From contig JAEDGA010000007.1 in NCBI GenBank assembly GCA_016297775.1, positions 1-37,751 on the forward strand: a stretch of 37,751 nt of DNA. Reading direction: 5' to 3'. This DNA comes from Candidatus Methanomethylophilaceae archaeon (GTDB lineage: Archaea; Thermoplasmatota; Thermoplasmata; Methanomassiliicoccales; Methanomethylophilaceae). The notes below the pieces were generated by a model. It did no database searches. It had not been told where the DNA came from and saw nothing but the letters and a program-made list of their open reading frames with translations. Shown here piece after piece: positions 8,030-15,871 of this stretch; the first letter of the stretch is position 1, and every line of letters begins with the position of its first letter. The position numbers and the translations under genes were made by a program.

Positions 8030-8863
8030 TCAGACTGCGTCCCTGAGTCTCTTGTTGATGGCCTCCAACTCCTCTTCGGGAAGGAGCATGGTGGTCATCT
8101 CGATGAACGGATGCTTGGATCCCTCGATGATTTTCACATCGTTCAGGGAATGCAGGCCCCATCTGTCCGCGGTCTTCTCGAGACCGAGAGACACATTCAT
8201 ATCGTTGGGTTCCAGAACGATGGCTCTGAATGTCTTCGCACCGAGTTCCTTGGCGGCCATGGCCCTGTGGTGGCCGTCCACGATGAGATAACCGTTCTGT
8301 CTCTTGACGACGATCAATGGCTCGTTGAGACCTCTCTTGAGTTCATACTGCCTTCCGATCAGTTCGTCCCTGTAGACCTCCTTCTGCGTAGGTCTCGCAA
8401 GTTCGGTCGGTACGTCCTGGGTGGTCACCCTCAGACGTATGCCGTTCTGCGTTTCCAGGAAGGTCTTAACACTCATCACCTTGGAAGGACGGGACTTCTC
8501 TATCTGCGAACGGACGATGTCGATGTTCGATATTATTCCGACCAGCTTCTTGTCGCCGTCAACGACAGGCAGATTCCTGATACCGTATCTGAAGAGTACA
8601 CGGATCGCATCGTCTATGATCATATCCGGATGGCAGCAGATTGTACCGCGTTTCATTACCTCACGCATCTTGGCATCCTGTCTGTCATGAAACCTAAGAA
8701 GCTCCTTCGCGGTAACGAATCCAAGGAGATATCCGCGTTCCGTTATGGGGAACCCGTGAAAATTGGAATCGATCATCTTGTCAGATACTTCCTTGACGGT
8801 CATTTGGGGACTGACTGAAACGACATCCCTGATCATATACTCTGCAACTGTCGGTGAGGCCAT
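8030..8863 (-). CDS. CBS-pair and ParB-like domain protein
   Basis: Two CBS domains (about residues 5-60 and 65-125; GYLLGFVTAKEL and KKLVGIISNIDIV are CBS strand-helix signatures) fused to a ParB/sulfiredoxin-like domain (about 140-235) with LIVVKRQNGYLIVDGHHRAM. CBS pairs bind adenine nucleotides or S-adenosylmethionine. The DGHHR motif is that of ParB-fold enzymes such as the archaeal free-serine kinase SerK rather than of chromosome-partition ParB, so a small-molecule kinase role is possible; this is inference. The longest frame starts at a TTG at 8905, but the ATG at 8863 is preceded by GGAGAG at good spacing and begins the first CBS domain, so it is preferred (277 residues). No parA or parS-like context is seen. 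Confidence 0.78.
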   Translation of the reverse strand: MASPTVAEYMIRDVVSVSPQMTVKEVSDKMIDSNFHGFPITERGYLLGFVTAKELLRFHDRQDAKMREVMKRGTICCHPDMIIDDAIRVLFRYGIRNLPVVDGDKKLVGIISNIDIVRSQIEKSRPSKVMSVKTFLETQNGIRLRVTTQDVPTELARPTQKEVYRDELIGRQYELKRGLNEPLIVVKRQNGYLIVDGHHRAMAAKELGAKTFRAIVLEPNDMNVSLGLEKTADRWGLHSLNDVKIIEGSKHPFIEMTTMLLPEEELEAINKRLRDAV

Positions 8864-8989
8864 TTGACTCTCCGTATACCGGATTGGTCTGTGTGTATAA
8901 TTCAATTTTCTTTTCTTTTTTGGACGATCAATATATCGGATCGGATTCGAGTGAAAGGCTCTGGATGAACCGTATCGTGATACAAATGA

Positions 8990-8998
8990 TTATATACT
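8990..8998 (+). promoter_or_regulatory. TATA box of tRNA-Asp
   Basis: TTATATACT lies about 28 bp upstream of the tRNA-Asp 5' end at 9022. Confidence 0.6.
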
Positions 8999-9021
8999 AC
9001 ATTGATATTGTCAGTTCTACT

Positions 9022-9094
9022 GCCCTGGTAGTGTAGTGGCCTATCATGAAGCCCTGTCGAGGCTTCGACACGGATTCGAATTCCGTCCAGGGCG
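9022..9094 (+). tRNA. tRNA-Asp (anticodon GTC)
   Basis: 73-nt cloverleaf: acceptor GCCCTGG paired with CCAGGGC, anticodon arm GAAGCC-CTGTCGA-GGCTTC with GTC at loop positions 34-36, T arm ACGGA-TTCGAAT-TCCGT, discriminator G. No CCA is encoded and there is no intron. Its D-arm segment and anticodon stem are nearly the same as those of the tRNA-Glu at 23545-23617. Confidence 0.93.
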
Positions 9095-9171
9095 CTCATC
9101 TTATTCTCGCATCGTTTCATGATTGAAAAGACGTTTCTATCTATCGCATATTGCCTTCGAACATAGGGCGA

Positions 9172-9202
9172 CGGTATCGTCACAGATATGACATCGATAC
9201 CG
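9172..9202. repeat. Inverted repeat between tRNA-Asp and panD
   Basis: CGGTATCG (9172-9179) and CGATACCG (9195-9202) are perfect complements; an inner TCA/TGA pair extends the stem after a 3-nt bulge. No T-run follows directly, so it could be an operator or RNA structure as easily as a terminator. Confidence 0.35.
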
Positions 9203-9258
9203 CAACTGGACAATGTCGGAGGACAATGTTTTTTTAAGCGGTCATCATCGAGGGATTC

Positions 9259-9612
9259 ATGCGTTCGATGCTCCGCAGCAAGATCCACAGAGCCACAGTC
9301 ACGGAGACCAGGGTGGACTATGAGGGAAGCATAACCATCGATATCGACCTCATCGAGAGGGCCGGACTTTGGATCGGAGAGAAGGTCCTGATCGCCGATG
9401 TCGACAACGGCAACCGTCTCGAGACGTACGTCCTTCCCGGTGACAGAGGCAGCGGAATCATCGCATTGAACGGTGCCGCGGCACACCTGTGCTCGCTCGG
9501 CGACAAGATCATCATCATGGGCTTCGAACTTACGGACGAACCCATCAGTGCCAAGGTCATTCTGGTGGATGATGATAACAAGGTCAAGAGGGAGTTCGGC
9601 TACCGATGCTGA
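9259..9612 (+). CDS. panD: Aspartate 1-decarboxylase (bacterial pyruvoyl type)
   Basis: Makes beta-alanine from aspartate for pantothenate and coenzyme A. The 117-residue protein follows bacterial PanD closely: MLRSKIHRATVTE at the N terminus, YEGSITID holding the Gly-Ser self-cleavage site that generates the pyruvoyl cofactor, GDRGSGIIALNGAAAHL in the middle. Archaea mostly use an unrelated PLP-dependent enzyme for this step, so a bacterial-type PanD is notable and suggests lateral transfer. The ATG at 9259 matches the family start, has GAGGG just upstream, and a TTTTTTTAA element about 25 bp upstream. Its last 7 bases overlap the start of rnhA, so the two are probably translated together. 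Self-processing would normally need a maturation factor or be autocatalytic; none was seen nearby. Confidence 0.93.
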   Translation: MRSMLRSKIHRATVTETRVDYEGSITIDIDLIERAGLWIGEKVLIADVDNGNRLETYVLPGDRGSGIIALNGAAAHLCSLGDKIIIMGFELTDEPISAKVILVDDDNKVKREFGYRC

Positions 9613-10019
9613 CCATCTATTCCGACGGCGGATCCAGAGGCAATCCCGGACCGTGCGCTTATGCGATAGTGGTGACCGACGACGGAAGGATAATCTTCGA
9701 GGATTCCAAATTCCTGGGTATCGAGACCAACAACTATGCGGAGTACAGAGGCCTCATAGCAGCCATAAACAAGGCGATAGAGCTCGGTGCGAAGGAGGCA
9801 CATTTCGTCATGGATTCCGAACTGGTCATAAAACAGATGAACGGAGAATACAGAGTGAAATCCCCGAAGATGGCGGAACTTCACGCCAACGCGAAGAGTC
9901 TCGCATCCCTTATCGATAAAGTGAGTTTCACGCACGTGAGGCGTTCGAACGAATTCGTCTCACGTGCGGATTATCTTCTGAACAGGACGATGGACCTCAA
10001 CAGCGGATCCTCGAGATGA
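9606..10019 (+). CDS. rnhA: Ribonuclease HI
   Basis: Cuts RNA in RNA-DNA hybrids (R-loops, primers). At 137 residues it is the short RNase H form. All four metal-binding acidic residues are visible: Asp7 in YSDGGSRGNPG, Glu46 in NNYAEYRGL, Asp70 in FVMDSELV and Asp122 in SRADYLLN. The basic handle is absent, as in other archaeal/Bacillus-type enzymes. It starts inside the panD stop region (7-bp overlap) and its last 23 bases overlap the convergent hisS gene, so transcripts of the two genes are complementary at their ends. No terminator fits between them. Confidence 0.9.
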   Translation: MLTIYSDGGSRGNPGPCAYAIVVTDDGRIIFEDSKFLGIETNNYAEYRGLIAAINKAIELGAKEAHFVMDSELVIKQMNGEYRVKSPKMAELHANAKSLASLIDKVSFTHVRRSNEFVSRADYLLNRTMDLNSGSSR

Positions 10020-11244
10020 GGTCCCCGACAGGAACGTTCTCCTGTTCTCCGGACGACATGTCCTTGAGGGTCACGCAACCGGACTCCATCTCCTTGGCAC
10101 CAACGATGATCGCATACCTGGCACCGATTCCTGCGGCATACTTCATCGCCTTCTGCATCTTCCTGCCCATGATGTCCAGATCCGTGGGTATGCCTGCCGC
10201 ACGGAGCATGGCGGCGATCTCGGAACACTTCATCCTCATATCCTCGGATACGGGAAGGACGTACGCGTCCACCCCCTTGGGCTCATAGGTCTGACCTTCC
10301 TTCTCCATGGCTAGGAGTATCCTGTCGAAACCGATGGCGAATCCGGTGGAGAAGACCTCGCTTCCTCCGAATATCTGGGACAGTGTGTATGATCCCCCTC
10401 CGCAGATCTGCTTCTCCGCGCCGAGCGAAGGTGCCTCCGCCTCGAACACCATTCCCGTGTAGTAGTCCAATCCCCTGACGACACCGAGATCGATCTCGAT
10501 GTCCTTCACACCCATGACCGCCAGGATATCCACCAGCTGTCTAAGATAGTCGCCCGCCTCTCCGGGAACCTTATCCAGTACGGATACGTCGCCCACGGTC
10601 TCGGTGAGATCGAATATGCTCTCCATCACATCGTCGGAGACACCCATCTCCCTGAGGAGGGGACGTGCCTCGTCATAGAGCTTCTTGTCCAGTTTCTGGA
10701 GGACCTCGGCCATCCTCTCCTTGGGCACGCCGGCATCGGCGATCATCTGCCTCAGGACACCGATGTGACCTATACGGATCTTGTACTCCCTGAGACCCAG
10801 CGCCTTGATCATGGATGCGGCCATGGCGATGACCTCTGCATCGGTATTGGCGTTGGGGTTGCCGATGAGCTCCGCTCCGAACTGGAAGAACTCTCTGTAT
10901 CTTCCGCTCTGCGGTCTCTCGTATCTGAAGCACTGACCGAAGTAGAACAGCTTCAGGGGCTTGGGATCATTGCTCATCTCGTTGACGAACATACGGATGA
11001 CCGCTGCGGTCATCTCGGGTCTGAGGGCTATGTCCCTGTCCCCCTTGTCCTTGAACGCGTAGAGCTCCTTCAGCACGTTGGGTCCGGACCTGGCGATGAA
11101 GAGTTCCGCCTCTTCGAAAATAGGAGTGGCGACCTCTCTGAATCCGAAAGTCTTTGCCGTTCCCCTGAGGATACCTTCGTAGAATCTCCTCTTCTCCATC
11201 TCGTCAGGGAGAAAATCCCTCGTACCGCGCGGACGCTCTATCAT
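9997..11244 (-). CDS. hisS: Histidyl-tRNA synthetase
   Basis: Charges tRNA-His with histidine (class II synthetase). The 415-residue protein starts MIERPRGTRDFLP, the normal start of HisRS. Motif 2 region reads CFRYERPQSGRYREFFQF, the histidine-specific motif is GLDYYTGMVFEAE, motif 3 is GFAIGFDRIL, and a C-terminal anticodon-binding domain follows (about 320-415). The frame is open for 70 codons further upstream, but that stretch is the antisense of the neighbouring GTPase gene end and is not coding. The ATG at 11244 is 25-30 bp from a TATA-like TTTTTATAT on the minus strand (11267-11276), so it is leaderless. Its 3' end overlaps rnhA by 23 bp. Confidence 0.95.
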   Translation of the reverse strand: MIERPRGTRDFLPDEMEKRRFYEGILRGTAKTFGFREVATPIFEEAELFIARSGPNVLKELYAFKDKGDRDIALRPEMTAAVIRMFVNEMSNDPKPLKLFYFGQCFRYERPQSGRYREFFQFGAELIGNPNANTDAEVIAMAASMIKALGLREYKIRIGHIGVLRQMIADAGVPKERMAEVLQKLDKKLYDEARPLLREMGVSDDVMESIFDLTETVGDVSVLDKVPGEAGDYLRQLVDILAVMGVKDIEIDLGVVRGLDYYTGMVFEAEAPSLGAEKQICGGGSYTLSQIFGGSEVFSTGFAIGFDRILLAMEKEGQTYEPKGVDAYVLPVSEDMRMKCSEIAAMLRAAGIPTDLDIMGRKMQKAMKYAAGIGARYAIIVGAKEMESGCVTLKDMSSGEQENVPVGDLISRIRC

Positions 11245-11302
11245 GAACACGCATATATGGACAGAATATAAAAACATTAGACGGTCGGGTGACTGGGTCA
11301 CA

Positions 11303-12403
11303 TCAGCGCTTGACGATGATGCAGACGATATCCTCATCCATAACCTTGTGATCCAATCCGACGGTCTGTCCGGGGAACTTGGCACTCTTACCCCAGACCA
11401 TCGCATACCTGAAGTTCTGCTTGAAGGCCCTGTGGATGAGTTCGCAGACGTCACCGATGGTGTTACCGCGCTTGACGATCAGCGGGATGTCCATATCCGC
11501 CTCCTGCCCCTGGGGTTTCAGATATATGCGGATCATGTCGATGGTGTCGTAGAGGCCCTGTTTCAGCTCCTCCATACCCAGACCGGTAGCGGCGGATACG
11601 GGGAACTTCCTGTAATCGGGGTTCATGGCATACGCGGCCTCCAGCTGACCCTCCATGGCGATGTCCACTTTGTTCACCGCCATGATGGCCTTGATGTACA
11701 CCCTGTTCCCGGCAAGGACGTCCAGCATCTGCTCCACGTTGATGTCCTCGCGGACAACGACGGTGGCGTTCACGTAACCGTAGGCGGACACCATGTCCTT
11801 GATGATCTCGGGGGTGATCTTCGTGAGCTTGAGGGTGGGCTTGACCAGGATACCTCCCTGATCCGCACCTGTGATGGTGACATCGGGTTTGCTCTGGTTG
11901 AGACGGATGGCCGCATTCCACAGCTCTTTGAACAGAACGGATATGTCGGGATTGAAGACATCCACGACGAGGAGGATGACATCCGACGCTCTTGCGGCGG
12001 CGATGACCTCCCTTCCCCTTCCCTTACCGCGGGATGCATCCTTGATGAGTCCCGGCATATCCAGGATCTGGATCTTGGCATGTTTGTACACCATGACTCC
12101 GGGGACGACATCCAGTGTGGTGAAGTGATACGCACCGACCTCGGACTTGGCTCCGGTGAGTCTGTTGAGAAGGGTGGACTTTCCGACGCTGGGGAATCCC
12201 ACCAGCGCCACGGTGGCGTTACCGGCCTTCTTGACGTAGAAACCTTTGGTATTGCCTTTCGAAGACTTCCTCTTCTCGTCCTCGAGAGTGAGCTTGGCTA
12301 TCTTCGCCTTGAGCTTACCGATATGACCTTCGGTGGCCTTGTTGTACTTGGTCTTGGAGATCTGTTCCTCCAATTCCTTGATCTGCTCCTCAATGGTCGC
12401 CAT
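11303..12403 (-). CDS. DRG-family GTP-binding protein
   Basis: Developmentally-regulated GTP-binding (DRG/Obg-related) GTPase, universal in archaea and eukaryotes and linked to translating ribosomes. The 366-residue protein has an N-terminal helical basic region (1-60), G1 GFPSVGKST (69-77), G2/switch region with HFTTLDVVPG, G3 DMPGL (115-119), G4 NKVD, and a C-terminal TGS domain (about 290-366). The ATG at 12403 follows GGAGG with 7-nt spacing, and MATIEEQIKELEEQ is the usual start; a longer frame upstream (to 12550) is not supported. A TATA-like CTTAATAAG on the minus strand (about 12437-12446) would give a short leader carrying the ribosome site. Confidence 0.93.
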   Translation of the reverse strand: MATIEEQIKELEEQISKTKYNKATEGHIGKLKAKIAKLTLEDEKRKSSKGNTKGFYVKKAGNATVALVGFPSVGKSTLLNRLTGAKSEVGAYHFTTLDVVPGVMVYKHAKIQILDMPGLIKDASRGKGRGREVIAAARASDVILLVVDVFNPDISVLFKELWNAAIRLNQSKPDVTITGADQGGILVKPTLKLTKITPEIIKDMVSAYGYVNATVVVREDINVEQMLDVLAGNRVYIKAIMAVNKVDIAMEGQLEAAYAMNPDYRKFPVSAATGLGMEELKQGLYDTIDMIRIYLKPQGQEADMDIPLIVKRGNTIGDVCELIHRAFKQNFRYAMVWGKSAKFPGQTVGLDHKVMDEDIVCIIVKR

Positions 12404-12580
12404 CGATATCCTCCGTATCGCGAGTGATGTGTCCCTCTTATTAAGACATATCGCGCGAACGGAACACGGAGGATATTTGTCCGTACCAAATAGCCAGATC
12501 CGATATACGTGCGGATAAGCACGATCCCCGCATCCCGGATATCGTCGCATATCCCGGGATCGACGGTCCGGCTATGGACC

Positions 12581-12591
12581 ATTTATATAAT
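12581..12591 (+). promoter_or_regulatory. TATA box of the zinc-ribbon membrane protein
   Basis: ATTTATATAAT lies about 25 bp before the ATG at 12611, so transcription should start at the start codon itself. Confidence 0.6.
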
Positions 12592-12610
12592 CCCCTTATA
12601 ATAAACGGGC

Positions 12611-13768
12611 ATGGAAAACAACACCCCGAGGAAACCCTACAACGGGTTCATTGGAACACCGGCGGCCAAGGTGCTGGGTCTCATCACAGCATTCGCCGTG
12701 ACGTTCCTCATGATGTACATGGGGGCATACACCCAGTACTGCCTGTTCGCTTTCGTGGGTGCGCTGCTGTTCATCATACCGAAGATGTTCGGCGTGAAGG
12801 ACTTCAAGGCCATGGCCGTTCTCGGTCTGGCATTCTTCTTGGTCACTTCCCTTGTGGGATCGTTCCTGGTCAGCGTCCCCGCCATGGAATCCATGAAGGA
12901 CAGGGAGATCACCGGAGATTTCAGCAACTGCACCATAACCAACGTGCCCGGTACCGGCACCTACGATATCACCGTGGATTATGCAGGTGCCTCCGCACCA
13001 ACCGTCCACTACGTGGAGATCTCGTCCTGCAGCTTCGCATACCTCTTCGGACAGAACAAGACCGCGGATATGACATTGGTATCAGGTACCACGTACAAGG
13101 CCAACATACCTCTGACCGATGACAGGGCGAACATCCTGTATTTCGTCGCTGACGACAAGAGTTCCGAACAGACGTTGGTGTCCGAGACACTCAATGGCGA
13201 CACCCTGCAGAGGACCGCCATATCCGGAAACATGTACGTGAACGGCATCCCCACCGTGATGTTCTTCCTGATTCTCCTGTTCTCCACATGGATGAGGAGG
13301 AACTTCGAGAAACAGAGGGAGAAGTTCGAAGCCGAAGGGCGTCTGTATCCCAGAGGATACGGACTGTGCAAGAACTGCGGCATGACCGTCCTCCCCGGGG
13401 AGAAGGTCTGCAGGAAGTGCGGAACGCCCATCGACATCCCCGAGGAAATTCAGAGGGAGACCCTGGCCAAACTGTACGGTACGGTCAAATGTCCCGTCTG
13501 CTGTGCGGATGTGGTGAAGATCGAGAAGGTATGTCCCAAATGCAAGACCCAGATGCCGGGCTTCAAGGAGGATGGCACCGGATCCGAGGATACCTTCAGG
13601 TGCTCCGACTGCGGTGCGGAGGTCCCCGCGGACTCCTCCGTATGCCCGTCCTGCGGTGCCAGGTTCGACGATGATATCGGTACCGTGACGTGCAAAGAGT
13701 GCGGTGCGGAGGTCCCCGCGGACGAGGGATTCTGTCCCAAGTGCGGAGCATCCTTCAAGAAGAACTGA
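12611..13768 (+). CDS. Membrane protein with four C-terminal zinc ribbons
   Basis: No named family was recognised. Residues about 20-90 form three hydrophobic helices, 90-210 an extracytoplasmic-looking domain rich in Thr and Ser, and 211-229 a fourth helix. The last 140 residues, probably cytoplasmic, carry four CxxC...CxxC zinc ribbons: CKNCG/CRKCG, CPVCC/CPKCK, CSDCG/CPSCG and CKECG/CPKCG. The last two are near copies, and at DNA level a 24-bp block is identical at 13610-13633 and 13700-13723, pointing to recent duplication. Such designs suggest a sensor or scaffold joining an outside domain to a protein or nucleic-acid partner, but this is inference. It appears leaderless and is followed by a hairpin. 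It is 84 bp upstream of top6B, which has its own promoter. Confidence 0.75.
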   Translation: MENNTPRKPYNGFIGTPAAKVLGLITAFAVTFLMMYMGAYTQYCLFAFVGALLFIIPKMFGVKDFKAMAVLGLAFFLVTSLVGSFLVSVPAMESMKDREITGDFSNCTITNVPGTGTYDITVDYAGASAPTVHYVEISSCSFAYLFGQNKTADMTLVSGTTYKANIPLTDDRANILYFVADDKSSEQTLVSETLNGDTLQRTAISGNMYVNGIPTVMFFLILLFSTWMRRNFEKQREKFEAEGRLYPRGYGLCKNCGMTVLPGEKVCRKCGTPIDIPEEIQRETLAKLYGTVKCPVCCADVVKIEKVCPKCKTQMPGFKEDGTGSEDTFRCSDCGAEVPADSSVCPSCGARFDDDIGTVTCKECGAEVPADEGFCPKCGASFKKN

Positions 13769-13772
13769 GGAC

Positions 13773-13791
13773 GGAGGGGGTACACCCCTCC
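13773..13791 (+). terminator. Hairpin terminator after zinc-ribbon protein gene
   Basis: GGAGGGG-GTACA-CCCCTCC, a 7-bp stem, starts 4 bp after the stop codon. Downstream sequence is only mildly T-rich. Confidence 0.5.
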
Positions 13792-13815
13792 TCCCGAAAC
13801 ACTTTCCTTCTGTGC

Positions 13816-13826
13816 ATATATTTTAA
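13816..13826 (+). promoter_or_regulatory. TATA box of the topoisomerase VI operon
   Basis: ATATATTTTAA lies 27-37 bp before the top6B ATG at 13853, predicting a leaderless or nearly leaderless transcript. Confidence 0.6.
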
Positions 13827-13852
13827 TCCGAGTGGCGGGATTAACTACACGG

Positions 13853-15871
13853 ATGCCCTCTGCAACAGACGATATTATTGAAAAGAAAGCTAAGAAGAAG
13901 TCGATAGCCGAGGATCTTGCCAAGAAACAGCGCGAGATCTCCGTCACAGAGTTCTTCGAGAAGAACAAACACATCCTCGGTTTCGACAGTCGTTCCAAAT
14001 CCCTCCTGATGGGTATCAAAGAGGCGGTGGACAACTCCCTCGATGCCTGCGAGGAGGCGAACATCCTGCCCGATATATACGTCAGAGTGGACGATCTCGG
14101 TAGCGAGGAATACAAGATCATCGTAGAGGACAACGGTCCCGGTATCGTACCCAGGATGATCCCGAACGTATTCGGACGTCTCCTCTTCGGTTCGAGATTC
14201 CACGCGTTGAGGCAATCCAGAGGACAGCAGGGTATCGGAATCTCCGCCACGATCATGTACGGTAACATCTCCACCGGAAAACCCGCGCACGTGAAATCCA
14301 TGGTGGAGGGTGAACTTGCACGCGAGATGGATATCTTCATCGACACCAAGGAGAACCGCCCCGAGATAACCAACGACAATGCATTCGTCTGGGATGGGAA
14401 GGAGCATGGTACCTACATCGAATACTACATCGCCGGAAAGTACATGAGCGGAAAACAGTCGGTGTACGAGTATCTCAAGAACACCGCCATCGTCAATCCG
14501 CACAGCAAGATCACGCTCGTCGATCCCAAGGGCAACACGTTCGTGTTCGAGAGGGCGACCGACACGATGCCGGTCAAATCCAAGGAGATCAAACCCCACC
14601 CCGAGGGTATGGAGATAGGACAGCTCCAGAAATACGCACAGAACACCGTTCAGAAAACGGTGAAGACATTCCTTACCAATGATTTCTCCAGGGTCACACC
14701 CAGGATAGCGGATGAGATCCTTGAGAAGGCGGGAATACCTGAGAAGACCAAACCCGCCGCACTCACCAGGGACCAGTGCAAGGAGATGATCCGCGTGATT
14801 GGCACCGTGAAGATCATGGCGCCCCCTACCGACTGTCTCTCTCCCATCGGTGACAATCTGATCAAAAAGGGACTCATGCACGTCCTAGACGGTATGCGCC
14901 CCGATTACTACGCGCCCCCGGTCACCAGACCTCCGAAATCCGTGAACGGGAACCCGTTCATCGTCGAAGCGGGCATCGTATACGGAGGGGATATCCCGTC
15001 CGACGGACCCGTACAGATCCTCAGGTTCGCCAACCGCGTCCCGTTGCTGTACCAGCCCGGAGCATGTGCCATTACCAAGGCGGTATCCAACCTTGACTGG
15101 AGAAGGTACGGTCTGGAACAGAGGGGAGGCAAAGGCATCCCGTTCGGACCGGCCATCATCCTCGTACATATAGCATCCACCAAGGTCCCGTTCACATCCG
15201 AAGGAAAGGAAGCGGTCGCTGACTTTGAAGAGATCGCCAACGAGCTGAACCTTGCGCTCAGACAATGTGCCAGGAATCTGAAGAGTCACCTCAACAAGAA
15301 CGAGAGGAAGAAGAAGACCCGTGCCAAATTCGAGATTGTTCAGGAGATCCTTCCCCTTATCGCGAAGAAATCCTCGGAATTCCTGGACAGACCGGTGCCC
15401 GACCTTGATATGACCATATCCAAGATCATGAACGTGGTCTGGGTGGAACCGTCCGTGGAGAAGAAGAAACGCTCGCGCAACGTGACTTACTCCGTATACA
15501 ACTACACGAGGGACGCACGTACCATGAGAATACATACCCAGCTTCCCAAAGAAGCGGTCAACCTATCCCTGTACACCAGCCTCGGATTCGTGGAGATGAA
15601 CGAGGAGGGCAAGGTCACATGGGAACTCACCGACATCGAACCGTCCAAGCATGTGGACATCACCTTCGAACTCACCGGAGAGATGGCCGATACGTTCTCC
15701 GAGGACGATGTCTACGTATCGGGAATCAATCCCGTGATGGTGATGGGTGCGGACGCACTTCCGGGCGACTGGGGAATCAAGGGAATGGAGATAAGGACGT
15801 ACGAATCCGATTCGCTGGAAGACGATGACGATGAGGCCGTAGAGGAGGTCGAGATCCTTGACGATGAATGA
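13853..15871 (+). CDS. top6B: DNA topoisomerase VI subunit B
   Basis: ATPase subunit of the type IIB topoisomerase that relaxes and decatenates DNA in archaea. 672 residues, full length. The GHKL ATPase domain shows the N-box KEAVDNSLDACEEA, G1 VEDNGPGI and G2 GQQGIGISA; an H2TH-like segment follows (about 220-300), then the transducer domain and an acidic C-terminal tail rich in Asp and Glu. A GTG at 13832 would add seven residues, but the ATG at 13853 fits the TATA spacing. Its end overlaps the top6A gene by 14 bp when the TTG start is used, so the subunits are made in a coupled way. Confidence 0.96.
   Translation: MPSATDDIIEKKAKKKSIAEDLAKKQREISVTEFFEKNKHILGFDSRSKSLLMGIKEAVDNSLDACEEANILPDIYVRVDDLGSEEYKIIVEDNGPGIVPRMIPNVFGRLLFGSRFHALRQSRGQQGIGISATIMYGNISTGKPAHVKSMVEGELAREMDIFIDTKENRPEITNDNAFVWDGKEHGTYIEYYIAGKYMSGKQSVYEYLKNTAIVNPHSKITLVDPKGNTFVFERATDTMPVKSKEIKPHPEGMEIGQLQKYAQNTVQKTVKTFLTNDFSRVTPRIADEILEKAGIPEKTKPAALTRDQCKEMIRVIGTVKIMAPPTDCLSPIGDNLIKKGLMHVLDGMRPDYYAPPVTRPPKSVNGNPFIVEAGIVYGGDIPSDGPVQILRFANRVPLLYQPGACAITKAVSNLDWRRYGLEQRGGKGIPFGPAIILVHIASTKVPFTSEGKEAVADFEEIANELNLALRQCARNLKSHLNKNERKKKTRAKFEIVQEILPLIAKKSSEFLDRPVPDLDMTISKIMNVVWVEPSVEKKKRSRNVTYSVYNYTRDARTMRIHTQLPKEAVNLSLYTSLGFVEMNEEGKVTWELTDIEPSKHVDITFELTGEMADTFSEDDVYVSGINPVMVMGADALPGDWGIKGMEIRTYESDSLEDDDDEAVEEVEILDDE

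Noticed and set aside
8030..8863. Chromosome-partition ParB
   Set aside because: DGHHR motif, CBS fusion and absence of parA or parS-like sites argue against partition.
11245..11454. 70-codon upstream extension of hisS
   Set aside because: The extension lies on the antisense of the DRG gene end and past the TATA element; the family start is at 11244.
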